Positions 26,516 to 34,926 of a DNA stretch of 64,000 nucleotides are shown here, piece by piece; within the stretch, counting starts at the first letter, position 1; each line of letters starts with the position of its first letter. Position numbers and translations under genes: made by a program. A model generated the notes under the pieces. It searched no databases. It was not told the origin of the DNA and saw nothing but the letters and a program-made list of their open reading frames with translations. The stretch covers positions 61,965 to 125,964 of the forward strand of contig NZ_JBHLWN010000076.1 of the NCBI RefSeq assembly GCF_042432825.1, read 5' to 3'. The DNA comes from Gordoniibacillus chartarius. Its GTDB lineage: Bacteria; Bacillota; Bacilli; Paenibacillales; NBRC-103111.

Positions 26516-27468
26516 GCCTTCTCCCCCTTCCCCGAGCTGATCCGGTAGCTGACAATCGAGAACAGCACGATGACGACGAACAGCGTGTAGGCGATGGCGG
26601 AGCCGTAGCCGAAGCGGGTTCCGGTAATGAACGAATCGTTCACGAATTTCCAGATGACGGTGAGCGCCGCATTGTCCGGACCGCCGGAGTTGCCGCCCGT
26701 CCACCCTCCGTACAGCAGCTTCGGCTCGTCAAACAGCTGCAGCCCGCCGATGATCGACGTTACGATCAGGAAGACGGTAATATTTTGCAGCAGGGGAAGC
26801 GTGATCCGGGTAAACGTATGGAGCCCCGTCGAGCCGTCCACCCGCGCCGCCTCGTAAATATCTTGCGGAATCGCGGTCATTCCCGCCAAATAAATCGTCA
26901 TGAAGTAGCCGAGATTCCGCCACACAATCATCAAGGCAATAATGACTTTCGCCATCGTCGGGTCCTGCAGCCAGTGATAGCCTTCCGACATAAGGCCGAG
27001 CTTGAGCAGGATGTTATTGACGATACCCGTCTGGAAATCGAACATGAACGAGAATATGAATCCGATCGCGACCGGCGTCGTAATATAGGGCAGGAAATTG
27101 ACCGTCTGGAAGAAGACCCGCCCTTTCACGAGCTGAAAAATCAGATAAGCCAGCGCCATGCCGAGCAGGAGCATCGCCGGAACGGACATGACCATGATGA
27201 TCAGCGTGTTGTACAGCGATTTGTAGAACAGCGGATCCTTCGTCAGCAGCGTAACGTAGTTGCGCAGCCCGATGAACGTCTTGGCGCCGATCCCGTTCCA
27301 GTCGTGCAGACTGAGCCAGAACGAATAGATGACCGGGTAGAAATGAAACGTAAAATAGAACACAACGAACGGCAGGGCAAATAAGTAAGGCCAGACCTTG
27401 ACCCCCGACCGTCCGGCCGGGGCCGTGCGGGCGAGCTTCGCCCGCTTCGCGGCCGCTTCCGCATGCAT
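26512..27468 (-). CDS. Carbohydrate ABC transporter permease (MalF/UgpA type)
   Basis: 318 residues, six helices after a 25-residue Lys/Arg/Ala-rich cytoplasmic start, and the EAA loop DIYEAARVDGSTGLHTFTRI. GAGGAGGGG 6 bases before ATG. Forms the channel with the downstream MalG-type subunit. The gene starts 39 bases after the binding-protein gene, so the three form one operon. Substrate is inferred as a pectin-derived oligosaccharide from the neighbouring GH105 and two-component genes. Confidence 0.94.
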   Translation of the reverse strand: MHAEAAAKRAKLARTAPAGRSGVKVWPYLFALPFVVFYFTFHFYPVIYSFWLSLHDWNGIGAKTFIGLRNYVTLLTKDPLFYKSLYNTLIIMVMSVPAMLLLGMALAYLIFQLVKGRVFFQTVNFLPYITTPVAIGFIFSFMFDFQTGIVNNILLKLGLMSEGYHWLQDPTMAKVIIALMIVWRNLGYFMTIYLAGMTAIPQDIYEAARVDGSTGLHTFTRITLPLLQNITVFLIVTSIIGGLQLFDEPKLLYGGWTGGNSGGPDNAALTVIWKFVNDSFITGTRFGYGSAIAYTLFVVIVLFSIVSYRISSGKGEKA

Positions 27469-27507
27469 GGCTTCCCCTCCTCTCTGAGCCGAAGACGCAC
27501 CTATTCG

Positions 27508-28878
27508 CTAATTGATCGTAGCTTCCGGTGCGAGATTTTTCACTTCGCTCTTCAGCTTCTCGAGCGCCGCGTTCACTTTGATGCTCGTATCCTTCATCCA
27601 CAGCGGGTACAGCGAGCTATAAGCCGTCTGGACCATGGCATTATATTTCGTTTGCGGGTCCGCCTTGACGGAAGGTACGATTTTCTCCAGGAACGTCTTG
27701 TTCAAATTCTGGCCGGCAAAATACTTATCGTAGTCCGTACCCGCTTCGATCCAATCTTTATGCTTCTCGAAGAACTCCTTCGTGCCCGCCATATTGCCGA
27801 ATTCTTTGTAGCTGACGGCCATCCCCTCGTCGGACATATAGGCGAAATTGATGTACGCCCAAGCGGCTTCCTTGTTCTTGCTGCCTTTGAACACCCCGAT
27901 CGACGTACCGCCGTAAGTGTAGCTGCCGCCCGGCGCGGGAATGAGACCCCAGCGGCCGATGCCGTCCTTGTCGTTGGCGGCGATGTTCCACTTCGCGCTC
28001 CACGGCGCCATCGGGTAGAAGATGTTGTCTCCCTTCGCGAACGACGCGTTCCAGCCCGGCGTATAGGCTTCGTACTTGCCGAGCACGCCGGCGTCGCGCA
28101 TGCTGAACACGGTCTCGAGCGGCAGCTTCAGCCGTTCCGTCAAATTGATCGTTGTGCCGTTCACATACGGCTTCGAGTTCTGCTCCCTAAGCACCCGGTA
28201 CGCGTCGTCGAAGCTGGCGAACATCGTCACTTTACCGCCGCTGTCCTGCTGTACCTTTTTCCCTTTCTCAATAAATGTATGCCAATCGGGAATCGCCGCC
28301 GCAAGCGCGTCCGGATCGTCGGTGCCCAAGTACTGCTTCGCGAGGTCGCGCCGGTAAGCGAGTCCCGCAGGCGTAATGGACTGATCGACGCCGACCAGCT
28401 CGCCCTTCGAATTGGACAAAATCGACGGCAAGTAATCGAGCAGCTGCGTACGCTTAAAGTTATAAGGAGCTCCTTCGAGATTATCCAAAATATCAAGATC
28501 GAACAGCTGGCCGCGGTAGTTCATCTCGCCAAGGATGACATCCGGCACATCCGAGCCGGATGCGATGCCGCTCTGCAGCTTCTGCATGTAATCGGTGTTG
28601 TTGACGACGGTGTACTCCACTTTCACGTTCGGATACTTTTTGTTGAACTCCGGAACCATCCTCTTCAGGAACGCCTCATCCCAGTCCCACACCTTGATCG
28701 TTCCTTTAATACCGCCGCCAGCGGACGAAGCGCTGTCGCCCGCCGCCGTATTCGTGCCCGTTTCGCCGCTCCCGCCGCCCGCACTCTCGCTTCCGCCCGT
28801 GCAGCCGGATAACGCAACGGCCGAGGCCAGCAGGAGCGCTGCCGGCGTATACAGCCAGGATCTGTTCTTCCGTTTCAT
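27508..28878 (-). CDS. Sugar ABC transporter substrate-binding lipoprotein
   Basis: A 456-residue extracellular binding protein (family 1). The N-terminus MKRKNRSWLYTPAALLLASA ends in the lipobox ALSGC; a Gly/Ser linker follows, then the two-lobed fold with TIKVWDWDEAFLKRM early and SIGVFKGSKNKEAAWAYINF late. GGAGGG lies 7 bases before the ATG at 28878; a TTG two codons earlier is too close to the site. Two cre-like sites lie upstream, so carbon catabolite control is likely. The YesM/YesN-type pair upstream probably senses the same sugar and activates this gene. Confidence 0.94.
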   Translation of the reverse strand: MKRKNRSWLYTPAALLLASAVALSGCTGGSESAGGGSGETGTNTAAGDSASSAGGGIKGTIKVWDWDEAFLKRMVPEFNKKYPNVKVEYTVVNNTDYMQKLQSGIASGSDVPDVILGEMNYRGQLFDLDILDNLEGAPYNFKRTQLLDYLPSILSNSKGELVGVDQSITPAGLAYRRDLAKQYLGTDDPDALAAAIPDWHTFIEKGKKVQQDSGGKVTMFASFDDAYRVLREQNSKPYVNGTTINLTERLKLPLETVFSMRDAGVLGKYEAYTPGWNASFAKGDNIFYPMAPWSAKWNIAANDKDGIGRWGLIPAPGGSYTYGGTSIGVFKGSKNKEAAWAYINFAYMSDEGMAVSYKEFGNMAGTKEFFEKHKDWIEAGTDYDKYFAGQNLNKTFLEKIVPSVKADPQTKYNAMVQTAYSSLYPLWMKDTSIKVNAALEKLKSEVKNLAPEATIN

Positions 28879-28902
28879 GGCCAAACCCTCCTCGTGTAAG
28901 CT

Positions 28903-28916
28903 TGTAACCGCTTCCT
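28903..28916 (-). promoter_or_regulatory. cre-like site upstream of the binding-protein gene (1)
   Basis: AGGAAGCGGTTACA on the minus strand, 12 of 14 matches to TGWAANCGNTNWCA, 25 bases upstream of the start codon, where CcpA would block transcription. Confidence 0.45.
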
Positions 28917-28922
28917 TTATTA

Positions 28923-28936
28923 TGGTAACGCTTACT
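28923..28936 (-). promoter_or_regulatory. cre-like site upstream of the binding-protein gene (2)
   Basis: AGTAAGCGTTACCA on the minus strand, 12 of 14 matches to the cre consensus, 6 bases from the first site. Two sites side by side make CcpA control more likely. Confidence 0.5.
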
Positions 28937-28972
28937 CCCCGCGCTTGAAATGAAACGAAGCGGTTATTTCAC

Positions 28973-30712
28973 TCACAATCCGGTTATTCGCTTCAAATCC
29001 CCCGGTTCGCCGGCCGCGTAAGGAATTCGGATCGTGACGGAAGTTCCTGCATTCGGACGCGAGGCCAGATCGATACCGTACTGGCCGCCGTAATGGAAAG
29101 CGATCCGCTCCCGGATGTTGGCAAACCCGATCCCCTTCGTTTGCCCGGAATGGGCGGGGTTGCGCTTCAGCATATCCTTATCCGCAATCCCGGAATCCAA
29201 TCCAACGCCGTTATCTTCAACAGTGACGTGCAGTGCCTCTCCCTGTACCGTGGCGGATATCCGGATCAGCCCCTCCTCCTCCATGTTGAATATGCCGTGG
29301 AACAGCGCATTCTCTACGAGAGGCTGGATCATCAGGCGCAGCACGACGCACGAACGAAGATGCTCCGGAATGTCCCACTCCACCTGAAATCGCCCCGGAT
29401 ACCGGTACTGCTGAATGTGCACATATTTGGCGATCAGATTCATTTCACCCTCGAGCGTCGAGAAGAACGCCTCCTCGCCGGTCTTGATCGTATCCTGCAA
29501 AATGTCGATCAGCGCCTTCGTAATCGTAATCGTATCTTTGCTGCGCCCGGCGTGGGATAAATAGATGACGGTATTCAGCGTATTGTAAATAAAATGGGGA
29601 TTGATCTCCGACAGAAGCAAATTAATTTGCATGTTCCGCTTGATCTCCTGCTCCCGCAGAGACGATTTCATCCATGTATCGAGCTCGTTCACCATCCGGT
29701 TGAAGCCTTCTCCGAGCACCTCCATCTCGTCCCCGCTGCGGATCAGCACGTTCGTGTGCAGCTCGCCGCTGGACACCTTCCTCATCGCCCGCGTCAGCAC
29801 CGTAATCGGCTTCGTGAAATTGAAAATCAGCGTAGGTACGATCAGCAGGATGAACAACAGGCTGCCGACGACGATGAGCAGATAGAAGAATAAAATCGGA
29901 CGTATCGAGTCCTGCAGCTTTTGCTTGGAAATGAACGCCTCTTGGCTCCAGCCTTCACTCATCGCACCGTAACGGATCGGGATGAAGCCGCCCGCACCAG
30001 CGGCGGTTTGCGCCGAAGCCGTGGCTCTTTTCGTATCGTACAGGATTTGCCCGTCGCCGCTCCTGAGAATGATGCGTTCGAAGTCTTTGCTGCTGTCCGC
30101 AAACACTTTATCGATTTCATCCTTCTTCATCTCGATGACGAGGACATATACACCGGGCGAGGACTTGTCCTCCCAATTGCGGTAAGGCGTCACATAGCTG
30201 ATCACTTCGCGCGCCCCGCTCGTATAACTGAAATGATGAATGTCGGAAAAGCGAGTCCGATTCGTTCCGTTCAGGAACGGACTGAACCACGCTTCCTTCA
30301 AATATTCCGCATAGTAATCCTCGTAGCCGCTGTTGTTGGAGAAAACCTCTTGATCGGGACGAACGATCATAATGTTGAGCAGACTTGAATCCAGAGCCAC
30401 GAACCGCTGCAGCTGCTTCATTACGGCGACTTTGTTAAAATAATTTTGCTCCAGCGTCGAGCCGGCCCGCGGTACGAGCCTCGCGTTGATCTCCGGGTCG
30501 GCGATAATCGTTTCCGCCGTCTTGACCAGCCGGTCCTGCATGCGGGTAAGCGAGGAAGACGTCTGGGCCAGCTTGGTCATATTATCTTTCACAGCCTGCT
30601 CGCCCAAAATCTTGGACATGTACGCATAAGTGATGTAACCGCTTAATAGAAGCGAAATAGTCACGACCAGCATCGTACTGCCGATCATTTTCGTCCGTAT
30701 CGTCGCTCTCAT
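28973..30712 (-). CDS. Sensor histidine kinase (YesM family)
   Basis: 579 residues: TM1 about 9-28, an external sensor of some 250 residues (Cache-like), TM2 about 280-302 (FFYLLIVVGSLLFILLIVPTL), HAMP (about 303-360), the His_kinase domain with the phosphoacceptor His in INPHFIYNTLNTVIYLSH, and an ATPase domain with the N-box MIQPLVENALFHGI and G-boxes DNGVGLDS and TKGIGFANIRER. The ATG overlaps the response regulator stop by 4 bases. In this family the kinase senses extracellular sugar or a loaded binding protein and phosphorylates its YesN partner; the adjacent binding-protein operon is the likely target. Confidence 0.95.
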   Translation of the reverse strand: MRATIRTKMIGSTMLVVTISLLLSGYITYAYMSKILGEQAVKDNMTKLAQTSSSLTRMQDRLVKTAETIIADPEINARLVPRAGSTLEQNYFNKVAVMKQLQRFVALDSSLLNIMIVRPDQEVFSNNSGYEDYYAEYLKEAWFSPFLNGTNRTRFSDIHHFSYTSGAREVISYVTPYRNWEDKSSPGVYVLVIEMKKDEIDKVFADSSKDFERIILRSGDGQILYDTKRATASAQTAAGAGGFIPIRYGAMSEGWSQEAFISKQKLQDSIRPILFFYLLIVVGSLLFILLIVPTLIFNFTKPITVLTRAMRKVSSGELHTNVLIRSGDEMEVLGEGFNRMVNELDTWMKSSLREQEIKRNMQINLLLSEINPHFIYNTLNTVIYLSHAGRSKDTITITKALIDILQDTIKTGEEAFFSTLEGEMNLIAKYVHIQQYRYPGRFQVEWDIPEHLRSCVVLRLMIQPLVENALFHGIFNMEEEGLIRISATVQGEALHVTVEDNGVGLDSGIADKDMLKRNPAHSGQTKGIGFANIRERIAFHYGGQYGIDLASRPNAGTSVTIRIPYAAGEPGDLKRITGL

Positions 30713-32265
30713 CGGCTCGCACCCCTTGTCTCAGCGTATTCGAGCGGCGTCATGCCGACCGTCCGGTAAAAGATTTTGCTGAAATAGTGGCTGCTCTTGT
30801 ACCCGACCTTGTCCGAAATTTCGTAGAGCTTGAAATGGCCGCTCTCCAGCAGTGCCTTCGCCCGCTCCATTCGGCAGGCTGTAAGGTAATCATGCAGCGT
30901 TTGCCCGGTTTCCTGCTTGAACAGGTGCCGCAGATGCTCCCCGCTGATGCCGATCCGGTGGGCAATGGTCTCGGCGCTAAGCTCGCCCTCGCAGTGCGCC
31001 GCGATGTAATCGCAAGCCTCCCGGATTTTGCGGCTGTACGGAGGCGTGTTCCCGAAGGCGGCGGTCTCCTCGATTCTCGCTAACAGCCATGTCTTGATGC
31101 CGTCAAGCGTGCGCCACTCTTCGGTCCGAACGGCCCCTTCCTCTGCGAGACGCTGCAGCGTAGTCAATCCGCGCTCGGCCCTGACAGCGTCCAGCGCGGA
31201 CACAAGCGTCCCGCACAGCTGAGTCAAATACGGCACGCTGCGGGTTCTCGCCGCCGCATCGAATTGAGTCTCCACAAGCTTACCGGCTGCCGCAGCGCCG
31301 CCGGTGTGCAGCAGCCGGATAACCTCCTCCATACCGGGCAATGTGCTCCAATCCGGCGAAGGCATATGGGCTGCACTGCCGGGGCCGGCAAGCTTCGTCC
31401 CCCTTAGGAACAGACAAGCATCGAGCTGCAAAGCGGTTTTGCGGTGAATGGCGTTCAGCTCCTCCGGATTGTCAAAAGGCTCGGAGTAAGCGGCGCAGAT
31501 CGGCACTCCCGGACAGCCCTTCTCCAGAAATGCCTTCAGCAGGGTAACGGCATCGGCATACAGCTGTGCCGTTTCTCTCCTGCTGGCAACCGGCGCCGAC
31601 AGAAGCAGAAAGCCGATACGGCCGTTCTTCTTGTGGGCGAGCTCGATCTGATGCGCGGGCAGCTCCGGCAGCCGCCCGTTCCAAATGGCAGTTGGCGTCC
31701 CAGCCCCCTTCACCTGCATGACCGGAAACGGTTCCTCCGCTGCCGCGAGAACATACATAAACTGCTTGCCCTTCAGCTGCTCGTATTGTGACACCTCGGC
31801 AGCGAGCTCCTCCGCCGGCACCTGATCTCCCGTCAGCTCCTTCAAGTACTGGCGAAGCACCATCGCGCTTCTGTGACGTTCTTCTTCGATCGATGCTCTC
31901 ACTTTGGCCAGCTCGCTGCGCAAACTGTCCGGTTCGAGCTCATGCTTGACCAAATAGCTGACAACGCCGATGCGCATCGCTTCTTTGACGTATTCGAATT
32001 CTTTATAGGAAGTAAGCAGAAGGATCCGGCAGCGTGATCCCGAGGCTAAGACGCGCTTGCTGAATTCAATGCCGTCCAAATTCGGCATGCGGATATCGGC
32101 GATAATGAGATCCGGTTTCAGCTCGGCCACTTTCGAAAGCGCTTGCAATGGGCGGATGAACTCACCCGCCAACCGGAAGCCTTCCCCCTCCCAGTCGATC
32201 AGCTGCCTCAAATGCTCGATGGCCAAAATTTCATCATCGACAATCATCACATTCAGAATGGGCAT
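30709..32265 (-). CDS. Response regulator, REC plus AraC-type HTH (YesN family)
   Basis: 518 residues. REC domain about 1-125 with MIVDDE, phosphoacceptor Asp in LIIADIRMPNLDGIEF, LLTSYKEFEYVKEAM and VVSYLVKHELE; a 280-residue middle region; C-terminal AraC HTH pair (LSAETIAHRIGISGEHLRHLF and YKSSHYFSKIFYRTVGMTPL). AGGAGG lies 8 bases upstream of the ATG. Pairs with the kinase that overlaps it. Note KHE in place of the more usual KPf at the conserved Lys region: Lys is present. Confidence 0.95.
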   Translation of the reverse strand: MPILNVMIVDDEILAIEHLRQLIDWEGEGFRLAGEFIRPLQALSKVAELKPDLIIADIRMPNLDGIEFSKRVLASGSRCRILLLTSYKEFEYVKEAMRIGVVSYLVKHELEPDSLRSELAKVRASIEEERHRSAMVLRQYLKELTGDQVPAEELAAEVSQYEQLKGKQFMYVLAAAEEPFPVMQVKGAGTPTAIWNGRLPELPAHQIELAHKKNGRIGFLLLSAPVASRRETAQLYADAVTLLKAFLEKGCPGVPICAAYSEPFDNPEELNAIHRKTALQLDACLFLRGTKLAGPGSAAHMPSPDWSTLPGMEEVIRLLHTGGAAAAGKLVETQFDAAARTRSVPYLTQLCGTLVSALDAVRAERGLTTLQRLAEEGAVRTEEWRTLDGIKTWLLARIEETAAFGNTPPYSRKIREACDYIAAHCEGELSAETIAHRIGISGEHLRHLFKQETGQTLHDYLTACRMERAKALLESGHFKLYEISDKVGYKSSHYFSKIFYRTVGMTPLEYAETRGASR

Positions 32266-32288
32266 TGAGACACCTCCTAACGATCATG

Positions 32289-32333
32289 TGAAAAACGAGA
32301 AGCAACCATCCCCGGTTCGGGATGATTCTTCTC
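32289..32333 (-). terminator. Intrinsic terminator between the GH105 gene and the two-component pair
   Basis: On the minus strand GAGAAGAATCATCCC-GAACCG-GGGATGGTTGCTTCTC followed by GTTTTTC. It separates the hydrolase transcript from the regulator genes. Confidence 0.82.
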
Positions 32334-32361
32334 GTCATACTGATCACTATTCTATTACTAG

Positions 32362-33399
32362 TTATATTTTGCTGACAACTTCTTTATTCTGAATCAGCGC
32401 TACCAGATAGGCAAGGGTCAGTCCTTGCCCCCACCCTTGAACCCGTTTCTTGGAAATAACCTTGTAATCTTCCGCAGAGTACATCACCGCGGTGCCGGCC
32501 GATACGTTCCGAACCGAGCCGTCTTCGTCAATGTTGGCCAGAATGCCCTTGTACGCTTTGGCCATAAAATTTTGGTGCAGCGGATGTCCATTGATCATGA
32601 GTGCGGCGGCGATACCGGCGGAGGCGGACGTCTCTTCATACGATGTTTCATCGTTTAGTACTGTACGCCACAGCCCGTTTGGCGTCTGCAGCCGAACCAG
32701 TGCGCTCAGTTGGTCGCCGAGCGCCCCGCCGATCTGCATCCACATCGGCATGAACGGATTCAGCATTTTGTACGCCTGCGCCATCGTATAGGCGGCCCAT
32801 GCATTGGCGCGTCCCCAGTAAATGCCGGACAAATGGTCTTTTCTCACATTATCCCAAGCATGATAGAACAGATTCGTCTTCGTATCCTGCAAATATTCTT
32901 CATGCCAATAAAATTGGTTGAGCGCATCGTCGATGTATTCCTTGTTGTCCAGCTTAAAGCCAAGACGAAGCAGGAAATACGCCGCCATGAACAGCGTATC
33001 CGCCCACGCCTGCTCCGGGAAGTCGTTCTTCGAGGATACCGTATGCTGGAATACGCCTTCTCCAAACCGGATCGCATCCTTGCGCAAGTACTCGGCCTTC
33101 ATCAGAGCAAGATCAAGATACTTGGAGTCGCCTGTAGCTTCATGCAGAGTCAGCATCGTATGCCCCATAGCGCAAGCGTTGACCATCATCGGCGGCAGGC
33201 CAAGCTCCAAATATTCGTCCACCCAATTGACCAGAAAATCGATATACTCTTGGTTGCGGGTTACTTCCCAAGCCTTGCTGATGCCGTAATAGGCGACCCC
33301 GCAGGACCAGTTCCAAGTGAAATCCATATTCATCGTTCTGCGAACTACCCGGTCGATCAGTTCTTTGACTTCGTTCTCATCGCATTCAAATTTACGCAT
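32362..33399 (-). CDS. GH88/GH105 unsaturated glycuronyl hydrolase
   Basis: A 345-residue intracellular alpha6/alpha6-barrel enzyme that removes the unsaturated uronic acid from lyase-cut pectin or rhamnogalacturonan fragments by hydration of its double bond. Seen: FTWNWSCGVAYYGISKAWE (aromatic floor), QAWADTLFMAAYFLLRLG with the catalytic-type Asp, HAWDN and WGRANAWAAYTMAQ. The start at 33399 (MRKFECDENEVKEL) has AGGAGATG upstream; an in-frame extension adds 12 residues. Divergent from an AraC regulator gene (182 bases apart) that probably controls it. A second, YteR-like member is at 61559. Confidence 0.9.
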   Translation of the reverse strand: MRKFECDENEVKELIDRVVRRTMNMDFTWNWSCGVAYYGISKAWEVTRNQEYIDFLVNWVDEYLELGLPPMMVNACAMGHTMLTLHEATGDSKYLDLALMKAEYLRKDAIRFGEGVFQHTVSSKNDFPEQAWADTLFMAAYFLLRLGFKLDNKEYIDDALNQFYWHEEYLQDTKTNLFYHAWDNVRKDHLSGIYWGRANAWAAYTMAQAYKMLNPFMPMWMQIGGALGDQLSALVRLQTPNGLWRTVLNDETSYEETSASAGIAAALMINGHPLHQNFMAKAYKGILANIDEDGSVRNVSAGTAVMYSAEDYKVISKKRVQGWGQGLTLAYLVALIQNKEVVSKI

Positions 33400-33581
33400 G
33401 TCATCATCTCCTGGTATTTGAAGGATATTGTTCATGATTCAACGTTATTTGATTTCGTAGTAACGTAACCATAACATAATATTTGAGAGAATTCTCCGCA
33501 TATAGACGCAATAACTATCCCAACCCCGCATATATTGATATAATCGGGTTATGAAGTCCGTATGAATGAAAGGATCCTGCC

Positions 33582-34457
33582 ATGACGATGCAGTCCCTTC
33601 CCGACTCGCTTCACTTCGGATCGCTTAATGAGCCGCTATGGATCGAATTCGATCGCAGAATCGGTCACTATTCCATGAAATCGAACCACTACCATTTGGC
33701 CTATGAGTTGTTTTACCTGTTAAGCGGGGAAAGGAACTATTTTATCAAAGACTCCGTTTACCGCGTGTACCCCGGCGATTTGATGCTCGTCGAATCCAAC
33801 GTCGTGCACAAGACGTCGGAGCTGAGCAGGCCCAATCATGAACGGGTCGTCGTCCATTACAGCCCTTCCTTCTTTGACGGATTTGCGCCGGAGGACAAGC
33901 GCCTGCTCCAGCTGCCCTTTACCGGAGGCCATCCGCACGTCAGGCTGAACCTTCAGGAACGCATGCACATCGAAGCGCTGTTCGGCTCCATGCTGCACGA
34001 GCTGTACGAACGCCCCCATGGGTATTTGCTGCACATTCGGAACATGGCGGTCGAGCTGCTGCTGTTTACCGCGCGCCTCATGATGAAGCGTAACGATCAG
34101 CCTTGCGATGAGCTTTCTCCGATCCAGGAGAAGGTGACGGCCATCGTCCGCCATATTAACACCCACTTCGGAGAGCCGCTGCATCTGGACGAGCTGGCCA
34201 AGCAATTTTTTATCAGCAAGAGCCATCTGAGCCGTGTCTTCAAAGAGGTCACCGGCTTCGGCTTCAGCGAGTTCGTCAACATCGCCCGGATTCGGGAAGC
34301 CGAGCGTCTCCTTCGGGAAACGGATCTCGGCATCACGCAAATATCGGAAACCTGCGGATTTGAGAACTTCTCCCACTTCGGCAAAATGTTTAAGAAGCTG
34401 TCCGGCGTCTCGCCGCGTGCCTATCGTCAGGCCATGAAGCCTAGCGGGCGAAACTAA
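33582..34457 (+). CDS. AraC-family regulator with cupin sensor
   Basis: 291 residues. N-terminal cupin (about 20-100) with HYSMKSNHYHLAYELFYLLSG and VYPGDLMLVESNVVHK, which usually binds a small sugar; C-terminal AraC HTH pair (LHLDELAKQFFISKSHLSRVF and FENFSHFGKMFKKLSGVSPRAYR). A GAAAGGATC site precedes the ATG. Divergent from the GH105 gene, so local control of pectin use is the natural reading. Confidence 0.93.
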   Translation: MTMQSLPDSLHFGSLNEPLWIEFDRRIGHYSMKSNHYHLAYELFYLLSGERNYFIKDSVYRVYPGDLMLVESNVVHKTSELSRPNHERVVVHYSPSFFDGFAPEDKRLLQLPFTGGHPHVRLNLQERMHIEALFGSMLHELYERPHGYLLHIRNMAVELLLFTARLMMKRNDQPCDELSPIQEKVTAIVRHINTHFGEPLHLDELAKQFFISKSHLSRVFKEVTGFGFSEFVNIARIREAERLLRETDLGITQISETCGFENFSHFGKMFKKLSGVSPRAYRQAMKPSGRN

Positions 34458-34650
34458 AAACGGCACGGCGCCTCTGCTATGGGCATATAGATGAAACGGC
34501 TTTCGCCGTTTTCCACACGCTCGTGTTTCCACGTGAAATTTATTGGGCTCAGCGATATTGATGATATGTACATATTTACCGGAGCCTCTCGTTTCGTTTA
34601 AGGGGTGACCTCGTCTTTTTAGGGGAGGCTTGGCGTGGCTGATGCAGGTT

Positions 34651-34799
34651 GTTTACGGATTTTGAGGGCCTTATTTTACCGCTATCGCACTTTTCATTGA
34701 AAATAACGGACTGTGGCGGCTCTATCAAATGTCAATTGATTGATTTGGGCTTGATTTCCCCTGATTGCTGGAAAATAAAGCCCTCAAAATCCGCTAAAC
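34651..34799. repeat. 149-bp inverted-repeat (MITE-like) element
   Basis: GTTTACGGATTTTGAGGGCC... at 34651-34677 is an almost perfect inverted copy of the sequence ending GCCCTCAAAATCCGCTAAAC at 34771-34799 (about 26 of 28 bases). The 95-base middle has no ORF. No transposase and no clear target duplication were seen. A related arm (TTTAGCGGAATTTGAAGGC) occurs at 40345-40363. Confidence 0.6.
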
Positions 34800-34831
34800 T
34801 TGATAGACGTCAAGTCTCGAGCCAAATAACG

Positions 34832-34856
34832 GTTTCCGAAACCGTTATCGCTCACA
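34832..34856. repeat. Palindrome AAATAACGGTTTCCGAAACCGTTAT, repeated at 40465
   Basis: ATAACGGTTTCCGAAACCGTTAT is self-complementary. A close copy (AAATAACGGTTTCGGAAACCG) lies at 40465-40485, also about 120 bases beside an arm of the inverted-repeat element, so the two parts seem to travel together. Confidence 0.55.
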
Positions 34857-34873
34857 AAACATACTGGACAATG

Positions 34874-34919
34874 AGAAAAAACGTCAACAGCCGTACTTCG
34901 CAGCACGACTATTGACGTT
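34874..34919 (-). terminator. Terminator of the ara operon
   Basis: On the minus strand AACGTCAATAG pairs with CTGTTGACGTT around an 18-base loop and is followed by TTTTCTC. It lies 8 bases after the araB stop. Confidence 0.75.
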
Positions 34920-34926
34920 GGCTGTT

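Noticed and set aside
27463..28812. 449-codon frame antisense to the binding protein
   Set aside because: Lies wholly over a well-supported gene; Arg/His-rich composition of an antisense shadow.
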